From Bombardia bombarda (lineage: Eukaryota > Ascomycota > Sordariomycetes > Sordariales > Lasiosphaeriaceae), in contig JAULSR010000003.1 in assembly GCA_030512295.1 (NCBI GenBank), positions 3,038,001 to 3,102,000 of the forward strand: a DNA stretch of 64,000 nucleotides. The letters run 5' to 3'. A program made the position numbers and the translations under genes. Within the stretch, counting starts at the first letter, position 1; each line of letters opens with the position of its first letter. Below, in pieces: positions 1 to 12,788 of the stretch. Below the pieces are notes generated by a model. It worked only from the letters and a program-made list of their open reading frames with translations. It was not told the DNA's origin and made no database searches.

Positions 1-957
1 CCGCAGATGAAGCAGCCATGGTGTCACCAAATGTTGGAATACGAGATTTGGCGGTGGACAGTGTTGAAGAGGGTTACTTAGATAATGTACTCAAGTGATT
101 TGGCTGATGTCAAATGTTCCGCCGGCTCGGGTCTCTTGGCGATCGATGTTTTTAGTCACACACTAGCGGTGCAAGTGCCGACCCCTGATGGACCCCTCTC
201 TCTCTCCAAAATCTTGCTTTCTTGCATGTGGTGTGCAGATGCCAGATGGATGTCTGCCACAGAGTGGGAACTGCATGCCACTTTCGCTGCCCGTTATCCG
301 TTGATCAACACGTTGATGCCAGTGAAGAAAACATGAAAGATGCCTTACGTTTGGTTTGGCATTGCTCTTACAAACACGCACCGTGTGGGTCCTCCAACAG
401 CACCCCCCTCCTCTTTTCCATACAAGTCCAGGCTTTGACCATGCGCGAGTACCCGCCTTGCCGTCCACTGGGCTGATCAGCAGGGACGGGCCAGTGATTT
501 AATTGTGTACTTTTGTCGTCGAGTCCAAGAAGCTGTTTCCAAGGCAGAGCCACGTTTCAGGGAACTGGCATCATGGCTGCTTCTCTCCAGTGTCCTGTCA
601 TGCTGCACGTAGAGAGACATTCATGTGTCACGGCCGTACCCCACTAGCTAGTGATGGGATGAAGTAATGCCAATGGGTGCCCAAGAAAGACTGGCTTGCA
701 GACACTCCTCCTGACTGTCCAACCATAACCTGCTGCCCTCCTTTTACCCAGTGGCTCAGACTCGATATCGAGGCCAGCTTTTTCTCTCAACCTCGGCCTG
801 CACACCACGCCACACTACCCTACACCTGATCCGGCCCCCCTCACAAACTTTGTTTTGCAGGCCTCAACAATCTCAAGTAAAGAGTCAAGTCCGGGTGAAG
901 TCGCGGTCCCAACTAAAGTCTTTGACTTTTCGGCTTCACACCTCCATCGATGATGCA
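1..957. other. Left-edge intergenic DNA and leader of the GT31 gene
   Basis: I see no supported gene here. Short open frames exist on both strands but none has recognisable protein features. The last 200 bases are pyrimidine-rich and probably form the promoter and 5' untranslated leader of the glycosyltransferase gene. An open frame continues upstream of position 958 but contains no ATG, so it is not taken as coding. Confidence 0.5.
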
Positions 958-1671
958 ATGCTGTTGAAGGCCATCCACAAGCGTGGCCTCTCGAGGAGCC
1001 TCTCGATCATTGTCACCACCGTCCTCGCCATCTTCTTCCTTTTGACCGTCTCGAGACTACGACATGGCTCGCTCCTCCCCAGCTTCGATGGAGTAGGAAG
1101 ACCATCGTCCGAACAGCACGAAGACCCAATTCGCACCCTGGACCGACCAGAGCTGCCCCCAGGCCAGTGCAGTTCCGAGATCGACTTCCTCCGCCGCCCC
1201 CAGCTCGCCCTGGCCGACAAGATCGTCTACTCGCGGCGCTGCATCAAGACCACAAATGGCAGTCCGAGCGGCAAGCCCGTCGACCGCGACGCCGTCGCCA
1301 ACATGTCGCAGCCCCTCGTCACCTCCAAGACGGTCGTCAACCTCACCTCATGCTCCCACCCCGACCTCATCCCCTGCGAGACCTTGTCGCTCCCCGTGCC
1401 GCCCGCCTATCCCAAGATGCAGTACCCCCATCTCCTCTTCGGCGTCGCCTCCAAGTACGACCGCATGAACGACTCCCTCCCCGCCTTTGCCCATTGGCTC
1501 TCGAGCACCGGCGCCCGCCTCATCGGCATCATCGTCGACGTCGACGAGCGCGGCAGCAACTTCAACCTCACCAGCCTGGAGGCAGCCTACCGCCGCGAGG
1601 GCATCCTCGCCACCTTCCTGCCCCCCAAGCCCGCCAAGCGCCTCAACCACCAGGGCTCAGCCGACAGCAGC

Positions 1672-1706
<35 letters not shown>

Positions 1707-2655
1707 ACCCGCCCCGGTCGAGCACCACCACTTCATGCTCATAAGAGAGCTCGTGACGGTCGCCACCCCCTCCACCCGCTGGCTCGGCATCCTCGACGAC
1801 GACACCTTCTTCCCCTCCCTCTACCCGCTCGACCACGAGCTCGCCAGCCACGACCACACCAAGCCCCACTGGCTCGGCGCCCTATCCGACGACTTCGACA
1901 GCGTCAAGCTCTTTGGCTTCATGGCCTACGGCGGCGCCGGCGTCTTCCTCAGCACGCCGCTCGCGCGCCAGCTCGAGCCGCTCTCGGAGCGCTGCATCGC
2001 CGAGGCCACCATCAACACGGGCGACGGCATCCTGCGCGACTGCGTCTACGCCCACACCCGCACCAAGCTGACCATCGTCCCGGGCCTCCACCAGCACGAC
2101 CTGCAGCGGGATGCCTCGGGCTTCTTCGAGAGCGGCGTGCGTCCGCTGAGTGTGCACCATTGGAAGTCGTGGTACAAGGAGCCGTTGCCGAGCATGGCGG
2201 CTGTGACGAGGCTGTGTGGGGATTGTTTTCTGCAGAGGTTTCGTTTCGGCGGCGGCGGTGGTGGTGGGCAGGTCGGTGGCGATGGCAAGGGCGGCAAACA
2301 GGATAAGGAGAAGAAGGCAAACGAGCAAGGGGGAGACGTGCTCCTCGCCAACGGCTACAGCATCACCCAGTACCCTCCCGGCGTGCTCGACTCGCTCGAC
2401 CTCGGCCGCATCGAGGGCACTTGGTCCCACCCCGAGCACGAGTACGACTTCAGCTACGGCCCCCTGCGCAAGAAGCTGCCTCCCGACCAGAAGAAGAGCT
2501 ACCGGCTGGCTGATTCGTACTATACCACCACCAAGACAGCAAGCAACACCTTCCACCAGATCTACCTGCACCGGGCCAGCGACGACGACGATACTAGCGA
2601 GGTCAAGATCAACCTCGGCATCGACGAGGTCATTGAGCTCGTTTGGGAAGTCTGA
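958..2655 (+). CDS. Fringe-like glycosyltransferase (GT31 / DUF604 type), type II membrane protein
   Basis: Single-exon gene of 565 residues. The ATG at 958 is the first in frame and places a hydrophobic anchor at about residues 14-36 behind a basic start (MLLKAIHKRGLSR), the layout of a Golgi type II membrane enzyme. The luminal part carries the fungal Fringe-like fold. Visible motifs are RWLGILDDDTFF (acidic DxD-type metal and sugar-nucleotide site), a YGGAGVFLS segment, GDGILRDCVYA, and HHWKSWY near the end of the domain. By family it should transfer a sugar from a nucleotide donor onto a protein or glycan in the secretory pathway; the acceptor is unknown. Two low-complexity inserts interrupt it: an asparagine run (about residues 240-250) and a Gly/Lys-rich loop (about 435-460). 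Family placement is good; the reaction is inference. Confidence 0.85.
1672..1706 (+). repeat. AAC trinucleotide repeat coding polyasparagine
   Basis: About eleven AAC codons in a row inside the glycosyltransferase gene, giving an asparagine run just before the RWLGILDDD motif. Length is likely to vary between strains. Confidence 0.85.
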
Positions 2656-3948
2656 TACTGATAGTACTTATGGGATAGCGATAATGTCTCGTACGATAAT
2701 GATGGATACCGACAGTCTGTTTTCTCTTGTCTTGCTGAACTTGAGGGCGGCGTCCCTCCTTGTCCGGCCTCACTTAGGCCAGACAAAGATCTGGAGGGAG
2801 AGAGGGGAGATGGAGGCGACTAGAAAAGGAAGAGGAGAAGCACTGTAACAAAAATAGAAGATTAGACAGACCGAGCAATCACATCACATAGGCGGGGCGT
2901 CGGCATGGGCGTTTGTGGCATATCAGGGAAACAGTAAAAAGGAGGGGGTTATAATGTCATGGGGTTCGTTTGTTCATGTTCACTTTTCCCTGATTAAAGC
3001 GAAAGATGGAACCTGCCATAGTCTGCTGCGAGGATAACATCGGGGTAGTTTCCTATAGCTCATGTTAGCACGGCAACCAAAAGGGGCGGTATAAACAACA
3101 GTCGGGGTGCATTCACAAACAATACCACCTGGCGTTTTCTTCTTCAATACGAATACGCAGTGGAGAATGAAAAGGGGGTAGGAGCACCCCATGTCAAAAT
3201 AGCGTGCCTCATTAGACTGATCTATCGTCACTAGCAACAAATAAGCACTTCATCTCAGGGGCCGTGGGTCGATACAATCGCCACAGGGATCATGATGCAT
3301 CCAAAATAAATCCCGACAAATAAACCATATGGTGGTAGTAGGTATTCGTAATAATAAAAACATCCAAAAAGCCCCCCTTCCATATGTACGATATGTACTG
3401 GGGGGATAAATCATCCATCTCCGCCCCAACCAGAGGTCGGAATATGTAAAACAGGTAGGTGGTAGCAGAAAGACCCCTGGCGTAAATGGCCGAATGGCTT
3501 GAGAAACACCACAGATAGGGAGTTCATACAATGACTCCCACCCAGTCCCATTGATCCCTTAGAATCAAGTTTCAGCCCGAGGTCCTCCAAAATTAAAGTA
3601 TACACAATATTGAGCATGTACCAGAAGTAAAAGGTATTCGGCCATGTCTGGCGCGCAGAATACAAGGGGAATCGAATCGAAATTAAAGAAAAATAGCCAC
3701 CCTGTGTCATGACCCATTGCCCGGGATAACGCCACCAGGTGGAAAACGCCGGCTGTAGTGTGTAAGTATGTGTATGTGTGTCGTAGTGATGTGTCCGCTT
3801 AATGTATAGGAGATATGTATGTAATGTGTGTTCATGACGCGTTTGGAGTCGTTCCTCCCAGTATGTGTGTGTGTGTGTGTACAGTATGTGTATGTACTCT
3901 CCCTCGGCAAGCACCCAACTAGGGGCCATATGCATGTGCTGCTCTGCT
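2656..3948. other. Convergent intergenic region with TG-rich microsatellites
   Basis: 3' flanks of the converging glycosyltransferase (+) and TBC (-) genes. TATGTGTGTG-type repeats lie at about 3765-3785 and 3860-3895. A long open frame on the minus strand across part of this region is a low-complexity artefact reading through the repeat and into the TBC gene's shadow. No gene is supported. Confidence 0.5.
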
Positions 3949-6233
3949 CTAGGCTTTGCCTGCGTCCTTGATGGCGCGCATCCAGCGGTCATCCTCGCCA
4001 TTCCCTCCCAGTACACGCGGAGCGTCCGCGCCACTTGATGGCTGGCTAAGGGTGGTCTTGACCTCTTCGATACTCTTAGTACCCAAGAGAGCCATCTCTT
4101 TCCGAACAAGTAGCGCAACACCAGCGCGAACCAGTATGCCGTCACCCTCAAAGACGTACACGTCCCAGAGACGTGCGGCTTCGTCTAGAGGAAGGTGGCT
4201 TGTAAACAGCCCGACAAAAACATCGCCCAGATAAAGATCTGGGTCGTGGTCTGGGAGCTGAAGAAGATGCTTGTGAAGGCTGGGGGACTTGTGCGAAAGC
4301 GTTTGCAGGAGAAGGTTGTAGGCCGAGGCTTTAGCTCCAGCATCCGAGGCATAAAAGCTCAGCGGCAAGGAACGATTCAAGATGTTCGCCAGAGCAATGA
4401 AGGCATCTGTCGCGGTCGGCAGGTTCAACAACAAAAGCGCCGCAATTGACTGTATCTGGGGGTCAGCTTTTTGCTCACTCTTCCAAGTGAGGAAAAGGTA
4501 AAACTCACATTGCATCCTGGCAAATACCCAATGTCGTTCCGGTACATGGCGTACGCACTCAGCACATCAACTAAACTCTGATGGAGCGGCCCTCCGGACT
4601 GGAAAATTCGCAAGTCCGGCCAGGTATTCTCCTCGGCATCCTTCTTGATAGCCTCAAACCATTCCAGAGAGCGTACGTTCTCCAGGCTCTCGTGCCCGGC
4701 TCTGGCCATGGCCTCGGCATCATAGGCGCGGCCCAGAGCGGCCCGGAAGGAATTCTCGCTGAGGCCCAAGTCGTTCCCGATGGCTCTGCTCCAGACAGCT
4801 CCTCTGCTGCGGGGCGCTATACCGCGCCACCAGAGCTCTCGAGTCCTGCGTTCACGGATCGCCTCGTTCCACCGAGGAAGAATGTCGTGGTCCCAGATCT
4901 GCATCACGCTATCTGCGGCAGTATCGCGGCACTCGGATCGCATCCGCTTTGATGCTTCCCGTCTGCGTTCGGCCTCCTGACTCTGTGCCATCATCTTCTG
5001 ATATTCCTTCAGATGGCGCCGCTCCTCAGCAGGGTCCTTTGGCGGCAGCCAAGAAGGGCGTGTGCGCGACAGGACAGCCTCCTTCTCCTTCGAAATGGGC
5101 AACGGGTCGATCATGATGTTGGTACGACGGAGCGGGGGAAGCTCGGCGAAGGCCGATTTGACGCGCGGCTTGGCATCATGGTGATCAGAAGACCTTCTGG
5201 CCGTCGGCATTGAGCCGGTACTGGAGCGCTGCGACTTGTGTTCGACCTCGTCCGCGTGCTCTTCCAGCTTCTCTGTCAATATCTTGGCCTCCGCATTCAA
5301 CTCGGCCAGGGCAGCCGTCCAGCTCTTTGTTCTAGAAAGAGCTGGACTCGTAACACCACTGGAAGCGGCCGACTTGAGTCCGGGGAGGGACATCTCAGAT
5401 CTCCATGCCGGCGATCGGAGAGACCCTTGGGCTGCGGCGACTGCGGGTGTTCCGTTGCCCACACTGCGTATTTTCTCCTTGGGCGATCGTTCTGGAGAAG
5501 GGCCTTTGGAGCCGGGCTGGCTTCTCGACCGCTCCAGAGGCGGTCTTGGCGAAATGGGAACATTGTCCAAGACCAGGCCGTCGGGGATATCATCTCCATC
5601 GTCCTCATCGCACTCCATCTCCAGTTCCAAAGCCGTCTTGCGTTCTCGGTTCGATTGCCAGCTACTCCTCCTGGGTCCCATCATCATATTGGGGTCTCTA
5701 GGAGATAGGGAGATGGCTGGACTGGGACTTCGACGGCGCGTCGCTGTGTGGTGGGCTGGCCGACTTCCGAGATTTCGGTTGGGAAGAGAGCTGATGTAAG
5801 GCCCGGGCAAAAGCCCAAGGCTTGCGACACGGCCATTGACGCTTCGTATTTGACTCTGCAGGTTCGGAAAGGTAGGTCGTGCCGCGGGGGCAGGTGTGAA
5901 GTCTCGTTTCTGGCGATTGCGCGACGAGTCGCGAGAGTATTGCAGTCGAGGAGTGGAAGCTGATGCCTGCTTCTTGGACGCGGCTCGAAGATCTGAGGAG
6001 AAGGTTGGGCTATATGGATTAGGCGCAGATTTCAGGTGCTGGTCCGAGAGATGACGGGCGTCGTGGGCATCGTCGTGAAGGCCAATGTCCTCGAAATGGC
6101 CGCCGTCAGCAAGAACGCTGTTGTCGTCGGAGCCTACGGAGCTGAAGGAGGACGATTTGGACGACTTGGAGGTAGTCATGCTTGGCGGAGATCCCGGGCG
6201 GGAGAGAGTATCATGAACGGCTCGCTCGTACAT
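3949..6233 (-). CDS. TBC (Rab-GAP-like) domain protein
   Basis: Two exons, 6233-4509 and 4449-3949 (59-base intron, phase 0), give 741 residues. The ATG at 6233 is the first in the frame. Residues 1 to about 430 are Ser/Pro/Arg-rich and look disordered. The TBC domain follows: WWRGIAPRSRGAVW (motif A), a long helix set, then DLRIF with the arginine expected to act as the catalytic finger. The splice falls inside the next motif, which reads GYLPGCN instead of the usual YCQGMN. TBC proteins stimulate GTP hydrolysis by Rab GTPases using an Arg and a Gln finger; here the Gln position is Pro, so GAP activity may be lost or unusual. The C-terminal half keeps the LWDVYVFEGD motif. Membrane-traffic regulator by family; target Rab unknown. 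Confidence 0.85.
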
Positions 6234-8846
6234 GGTCACCTTCGCATGGTCTGCCAAACAGGAAACAGTATCTTGGTGCCGGGAAGAGAGGGGCCTGCCT
6301 CCTCTTTTGGTGCAGGTATACTTTGTGTGATGTCGAGTGTCTCACGATGCCGCTCAGTCGGTAAGCAGCGGGTGGGATGCCGGGAAACCAGCTGGGAAAA
6401 GACGGCGACGGAAAGATGAGGATGCGTCGGAAAGATGCTGTTATCTAATTACGATGAAAGGATCGAAATACACTTGTTTGGTATGCGGAATATTATTATG
6501 GTTTTGGCGGTGAGGTCGGTGTTGTACGTATGTAGCGAATGTGGTGCGATCTCGTCTGTGTTGGAGAAGGCAAGGCAAGCAAATGGGCGCGCAGTGTGAG
6601 CGAGTGACAATGTCGTTGCGATTGACGGATCGGTGTGCAAAGACCTCGACCTCGAAAAGGATTAAAGACGACGATAGCGAGTGACGGAAGGAGCGAAAAG
6701 AATGGACGGCAGTGACTCGAGCGAATGCATGAACCTCTGCCTGACGAAAGTTGGCGTGAGAGCCGGGGGGGGGGGGGGAACCTAAAAACAAGGCAAGGAC
6801 GATGGAAACACTGCGACGGTGAGGTGTGCGGTCACTGCGGTGAGATAAGGCGACGGCAGAAGACTGGACAGACAGGGCGGGACAGGGGCCCAGCAAAATT
6901 CTGATCTCATTTAACGGCCAATTGCCCGGCCGAGCAGGAACACATCACCGAACTACAGGGATCGACAGTTCACACTCCAGCCGACTCCAGCACATACACA
7001 GTAGCTCCCCAGTGTTATACGCTGCATATAGGGGGGTGGGGTCCCTCCACATTGGCAAATAGCAAGGCGTGGGGCAGTACAAGCACCGGCACCTTGTTGC
7101 TGCTAGGGATGCGAGTACCGATACAGAAGTCCTTAACGGCGCGATGAATCTCAAAGTTGAATGAATGTGCCCTGCCCGGATGGCTGACAGGTTTTCCATA
7201 CCTACCCTAGGTAACATATAGAAGGTTGGTCTAAACTGGGGCCACCACCTCAACATCTGCTGAACCTATTGAGAATAACCTGGAACGTTACTGCAAAGCG
7301 CAGAAAACAGCGGTCGCGTCGCCGTGGAGGTTGGTGGATTCTCGATGCTGGCGGCGGAGGGTCCGGAACTGGTTTCTGTGGGATGGTTTGGAAGCGCCCA
7401 AACATCAAATCGAGGGAGAAACCTGGTGGCTGCAGATAGGCACATAGAAGCCAATTGAATTGCAGGATGGCTGATGGCGGTTGGCGCGGCGGGTGCAAAC
7501 GCTAACGCCTCTCGCGCCTGTTTGCCTAGGTGGAATGGAAGGGTGGAAGGCCCCTGACATGAAACGGCTTTCACGGAGAGTAGCTCAAAGAGGTCATAGG
7601 CAGCCAGATGCAGCTGTCGCTGGAAGCTAGCAAGCAAAGCTGACAAACAGCACTCTTCGTCTCGGCCAACTCTCGTCGGAGCATTTCTCCTTGATTCTTA
7701 TAATTGTTGTTTACATTAACCACCATCCATGACATTTTTCCAGTTCTCCAACAAAGTGGGCACGCACCAATGGGCGCCCACATGGCGATGCTGGTGGGAA
7801 ATGAGGAGGGCAGGAGGGGGTGCCGTGTTTGGTTGTCTAATCTCGATTACGGAAGCGGGGCCAGAAGAGGGTGGGCGGTGTTGGCCCCACGCTTGTTCCT
7901 TCATGCCAGATGTTAGTGCAAGTTAAGACCATTAGTGCAAATAGCACACACGTTCGGCCGTGTCCTTAACAGCCAACCCTCGATTTCTGCTCACTGTCAC
8001 CCATTCGAGGCCGATGTTAATACAGGCAAATATTTTGGTCAGAAACTCATTAGTGACTAACACACCACCAATGTCGGTACCTCGGCTCCAATCACGTCTC
8101 TCAGCCAACGCGGTGGGTTATCGTGAGGCTCGCTTGATTCTTGACTTTTAACAAAAGTGTCGAGTCATGACAGGTGGGTTAGCATCTGGGTACCTTACTG
8201 TGTAGCGGCGGCATTCCTGTCTTCGAACCCGGCCGGCATGTCCGAGAGAGAAGCGCACATGGACAACTACATGAGCTCGTCGTACAAGCCTCGCTGGCTT
8301 CGTTGCCAAGATCCAGGGGACAATGTCGGATCGCGTCCCCCACCGGGAACAACTGGTCGGTCGAGGCCATAGGGCGTGCCTGGCGTGGATGGGACCATTT
8401 GCACTGGTAACAACCGGCACCAGAGTTCGAAGGACCTTGGGGATTGAGAAGGAAGGTAGCACTCTCACGACCAAGAGCTTGGATCTGCGTACTTCTTTTA
8501 GCCTGTACTCTTATTCCCCTATCTGTGCTGGTTATATACTGAATATCTATCCAAGTCATCCGATATATAATTCAACAGTTGCTTCCATGTCATCTCATCG
8601 CCGTCGGTATCCGCCACGCTCACCGGCCGGTCTGGCATGGGAAAGTGACGGGTGACATCTTCATCTAGAAGTCCTGGGACTTTTGTGGTATTTTTTTTTC
8701 TGCAAAAGGTGAAGAGGAAACGCCTACTTAAGCCTCCCTCTTCTTTCCGCTCCCTTGGTTTTCACCAGCGGCAGCAGAGCAGAAGCACGCCTCTTACATT
8801 CACTCTTTCCACTCTCGCAATATACAACCCTCTAGAGTACCCCACC
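6234..8846. other. Intergenic region, promoters of TBC and CVNH genes
   Basis: No supported gene. It contains a 14-base G run (6765-6778) and one CCTAGGTA motif near 7206. Several open frames of 60-126 codons occur on both strands but none shows a domain, signal or splice pattern that would support it. Confidence 0.45.
6765..6778. repeat. G homopolymer (14 bases)
   Basis: An uninterrupted run of 14 G on the plus strand in the upstream region of the TBC gene. Length may be inexact in the assembly. Confidence 0.8.
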
Positions 8847-9422
8847 ATGCATCTCCCGCGCTTCTTCTTCCTGATCCTGGCCGCAGCCCTCCCGGCCTTC
8901 GTGGCTGCTGCTGGCAAATATCACAACTTCTCCGAGAGCTGCACCGATATGCAGCTTACCGGCAACGCAATGCTCAACGCCGAGTGCTGGTCCACGCCTG
9001 ATCATAGCACTGCAAAGCCCGCCTCGATTGACCTGAACCAGTGCATCGGTATCGATCAGACCAGCGCCACCCTGATTTGGGCGTTCAAGTAAGTGGTTTC
9101 CCCCTTCTCGCTTCCCTGTCAAGTGTCATTAGGGATATAGACTACCTAGTCATGAGGAACAACCCACGGCTGACCCAAATACTTTTCTCTTCGTAGCGGC
9201 AAGCTCGTCAACTACTGCTCCGGCTGCTCTCTCTATAAGGGACTTGTTTTGACCTGCGTTTGCTCGAGTTTGAGCGGTGACCCATCGGGCGTTTTCACTG
9301 TTCTTGAGCTGGGTGAGTTGAACAGCGTCGTATTAGTATAAAGTCTATATGTGCATATATGGCTGACAAATTTAACAGATCCTGGTCTGGGTTACGTCGG
9401 GGGCTACTTGAGATGCTTCTGA
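8847..9422 (+). CDS. Small secreted CVNH (cyanovirin-N homology) protein
   Basis: Three exons, 8847-9088, 9197-9312 and 9379-9422, give 133 residues; every junction has a good GT donor and CAG/TAG acceptor and the frame stays open. A signal peptide (MHLPRFFFLILAAALPAF, cleavage near residue 22) is followed by one cysteine-rich CVNH-like domain: FSESCTDMQL, SIDLNQCIGI, NYCSGCSLYKG, then a second half-repeat ending in LELDPGLGYVGGYLRCF. Eight cysteines lie in the mature part. CVNH proteins are lectin-like and in fungi often bind mannose glycans; here there is no second fused domain. Likely secreted to the cell wall or exterior. The carbohydrate ligand is inferred from family only. Confidence 0.85.
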
Positions 9423-11260
9423 TCCAGCTGATGGCCAGCAACTACGGTCTTGAGAACGCATGGTGATGTGGGGTGGTGACTGAACGAGGGAGGAGGAAAT
9501 GGCATGCCGTAATATAAATCTTCGTTCTAGGCAGCTAAGTCTCCGTATCTTTACTCAAGAAGATGAAATGCCTGCTCCGATTGAGTAGCTTTATCGTGGC
9601 GAAGCATGTCGTGTTGATGGTGAATTGTATGTGAGCTAAGAGGTTCTGCTGACATTTACCTCTCGCTATCTCCTTGGGTCGTGGTGAACAATGTTTACTT
9701 TGTTGACTGTGTTCTATGCTGGACAGATTGGAGGTAAGTTCATGCAATAATAGGATACCTTCACCGAAAATAAGTCCACCGAAAATAAGTCGGCAAGCAA
9801 AAGAGTTCAAACCTGATACAACCGTACTCTAATGCAAACTCAACGGTATACCATAGAGAGTACAAATTAATACTTTGGGAGCAGTCATAATACTGATATG
9901 ATCATACCATCTTATTTGTTGTCATATCTGTTCACACAGGTGGTGAGTGATAAGTAGAGACCACACTACAAGCAAATAATGATCGAGAATCCAACTATTT
10001 CTCAACAAACCGAGTTATATACTAGGTACACATTACTGGCCGTAAACATTTGGGTTTTCTACAGCGTTCAGTCAAACATATGTCCTTCAACAACCATTAA
10101 ACCTAGCTCCTGCGCAATAGGGGTCTTGAAAGGAAAAGGTAGGTATAATGCCCCTATCTTTGCCCAATACCCTTTTCAGCATACAGAAACAAACCTACCC
10201 GAGACTACACAACGACAGGCTTTCCTTGTTACAATCAACTACAAAAACTACAAAGCATAGAAGATGTTGAAACGCGTAAGCTCCGTCCAGGAACCAGTAT
10301 CCAGCAGCCAGCAGCCAGCAGCCAGTAGCCAGTAGCAGGGTAAGGTATGTGGCGGGATTGGTGGTTAACTTGCAAGCTTTCGTGCTCGAAGTAATCGTCA
10401 TCCAGTCCGATGCCGTCCATTCGTTGGTCGGCTACCGACGGAAGCGAATGCGCGCGGATGCGACAAGACCCCATCGAGCCATCCCACCGGTCAAAGAATT
10501 GGGGCAGCGTCACATCCCATGGATGGTGCGGTTGGCACGCTTGCAACTCAAACTGCCTTTCCCCGCATGAATTGTGGGATGATGGGTCGATAAAAAAATA
10601 AAGCTCCCCGCCCAGGCCGAAGAAGAGCACGACGACAGAGGAAAGCAGGGAAAGGGACAAAAGGCGCGCGCATCCTGTCTTCTTGTTCTTTTTTGATCGT
10701 TGATTTGGTATTACGTTTCTGTTTGCTTATATATATACTGCTGACCAGATGGGTCTCTCTATATCAGGCCGGTTTGCTTGCTGCCTCTTTTATATTCCGC
10801 TCGCTCTACTACTACCCATTTCCTTGTTTTGCTCGTGGTAGATCTGACGCAGGGGGCTCCTCGAAACGCCTAGAGGTGCTTCTGCTTCTATCATCATCAT
10901 CATCATCCATTGCGTCTGTCCGTCCAAACTCCCATGTTTATTTCTTGCCTGCCTCCTTATTTCTTTTCCAGAAACATTCCACATCTTTTGGACTCCCAAC
11001 TCCAATGATAACGGGGAATAATCAGGATCCAATCTCCTTGATAGGAATTAACCGTATAGATATCTTTACGCCATGGCCCATCAAAAGCTTACGAAATCCG
11101 TCATGTCGACAGCCGCAAGATAGTGAAGCAAGCCGAAATTTCTTCAGTCGACAGTCAGAGAGGGGTGGGCAAGCGAGAGCGACATGCTCTTCCGTTACCA
11201 CGACCAACGAGGCTCAAACGCATGAGAGCCTCAGATGCGTCTTGTCTAATATCGTCATCC
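9423..11260. other. Intergenic region between CVNH and desaturase genes
   Basis: No supported gene. Holds a 14-base direct repeat (ACCGAAAATAAGTC, about 9764-9792) and a short CAGCCAG/TAGCCAG tandem (about 10305-10335). The right part is the 3' flank of the desaturase. Open frames here have no recognisable features. Confidence 0.45.
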
Positions 11261-12788
11261 TCACTTCGCCGCAATCTTGGCGGGCCTGACGCCGAGACCG
11301 TTCTGATTCCTGAAGAACAGAACGCCCTTGGCCTTGCCCTCAGCGCCCTCATTAGGCTCTACCCACTGGCACCACCTGGCGCTCTTCCACATGGCCTTGA
11401 TGAAGCCAATGGGACCCTCGCGGGTGTCGGCGCGGTAGTGCACGCCCATGACGGGCTTGATGGCCTCGGTGGCCTCGTCGGCGTTGTAGAAGGGAATAGT
11501 GCTGACATAGTGGTGCAGGACGTGGGTCTCAATGATTCCGTGGAGCAGGTGGCGTCCGATGAAGCCGAACTCGCGATCGATGGTGGCGGCGCTACCACGG
11601 ACAAAGTTCCACTCCTCAGCGGTGTAGTGGGGCAGCGAAGGGTCGGTGTGCTGGAGGAAGGTGATGGCCACTGGGTCGGATGCACGTTAGCTCACGTCCC
11701 TGCCACTCGATCGTGGATCCACTCTAGCATTCACGAGGAAAAAAGCGCTACTACTTACCGAGCCAGTGGTTGACCCACAGATAGGGCAGGAAGTACCAGA
11801 CTCCGAGGTTTGCCCAGCCGAACTTCTGTCCGAGGAAGATGAGACCGGTGATGGTGATTCCCAGGCCGATATCGCTCATGACGATGAGCCAGGCATCCTT
11901 TGCCTCATACAGAGGGCTGCTGGGGTAAAAGTGGTTGACGCCACCTCCGCTGCCGTTGTGCTTGCCAATGCCACGTCCCTCGCGCTGCTTCTCGTGGTAG
12001 TTGTGGCCAGTCACGTTGGTGAGGAGGTAGTTGGGCCAGCCGATCAGCTGTTGACCAAGCAGGTGGATGAAGGTGTAGATGGGCGTCTCCTCGGTGAGCT
12101 CCGACAGCTCGTGAACGAAGCGGCCAATGCGCGAGGCCTGCTGCTCCCGTGTCCGGGGAACGAACACCATATCGCGCTCAATGTTGCCGGTAGCCTTGTG
12201 GTGCTTGCTGTGGCTCAATTGCCAGCTGAAGTAGGGCACCAGCAGAGCAGAGTGAAGGACCCAGCCGACGATGTTGTTGAATCTTTGGGAGGGCGAGAAA
12301 GCACCATGGCCGCACTCGTGGGCAAGGACCCAGAGACCGGTACCGAACAGACCCTGCATGAAGGCATACACGCCCCAGAGCAGGCCACGCACAGGTGTGG
12401 ACGGGACAAACTCGGGGGTGTTGTAGTTGTGGAAGGCGACAAAGGTCACGGCGAGCAGGACCATGTCGCGGAAGACGTACGCCATGCTGCGAACGTAGGA
12501 GCGCTCGTAGCAGTGCTTGGGGATGGCATCGCGAATGTCCTTGATGGTGAAGTCTGGGACCTTGAACTCGTTGCCGTACGTGTCGATCAGCTTGCCATAG
12601 GCTGGCTTGGCGTCTTGGGCATCGTCGGTTGCCATGGACGAGAGAGAGGTGGACGATGCCGAGGGGCGAGGGGAATTGGCGGGCGACGCATCTGCGGTGG
12701 AGGGGGAGGACGAGTCCGATTCAACGGCTGTTCTCCGAAGCACGGGGTTTTTAGCAGCCGGTAGGCTGGTGGAGGTTGTCGAAGCCAT
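11261..12788 (-). CDS. Delta-12 (oleate) fatty acid desaturase
   Basis: Two exons, 12788-11759 and 11670-11261 (88-base intron, splitting a Val codon), give 479 residues. It is a membrane di-iron desaturase that would convert oleoyl to linoleoyl chains in the ER. The three histidine boxes are visible: HECGH (about residue 170), HSKHH (about 206) and HVLHH in the second exon, with several hydrophobic segments between them. NHWLVAITFLQHTDPSLPHY spans the splice junction and is a strong family signature. A Ser/Thr/Ala-rich N-terminal extension of about 60 residues precedes the core. A G/C homopolymer sits just upstream of the start. A close relative, the omega-3 (delta-15) desaturase, shares this fold, so delta-12 is the best but not the only specificity. 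Confidence 0.92.

Noticed and set aside
1167..2306. Long second open frame (379 codons) overlapping the glycosyltransferase on the same strand
   Set aside because: Pro/Arg/Gln-rich shadow caused by high GC at third positions; the other frame holds the conserved motifs.
3411..4151. 246-codon minus-strand frame with His/Thr repeats
   Set aside because: Reads through TG microsatellites and the shadow of the TBC exon.
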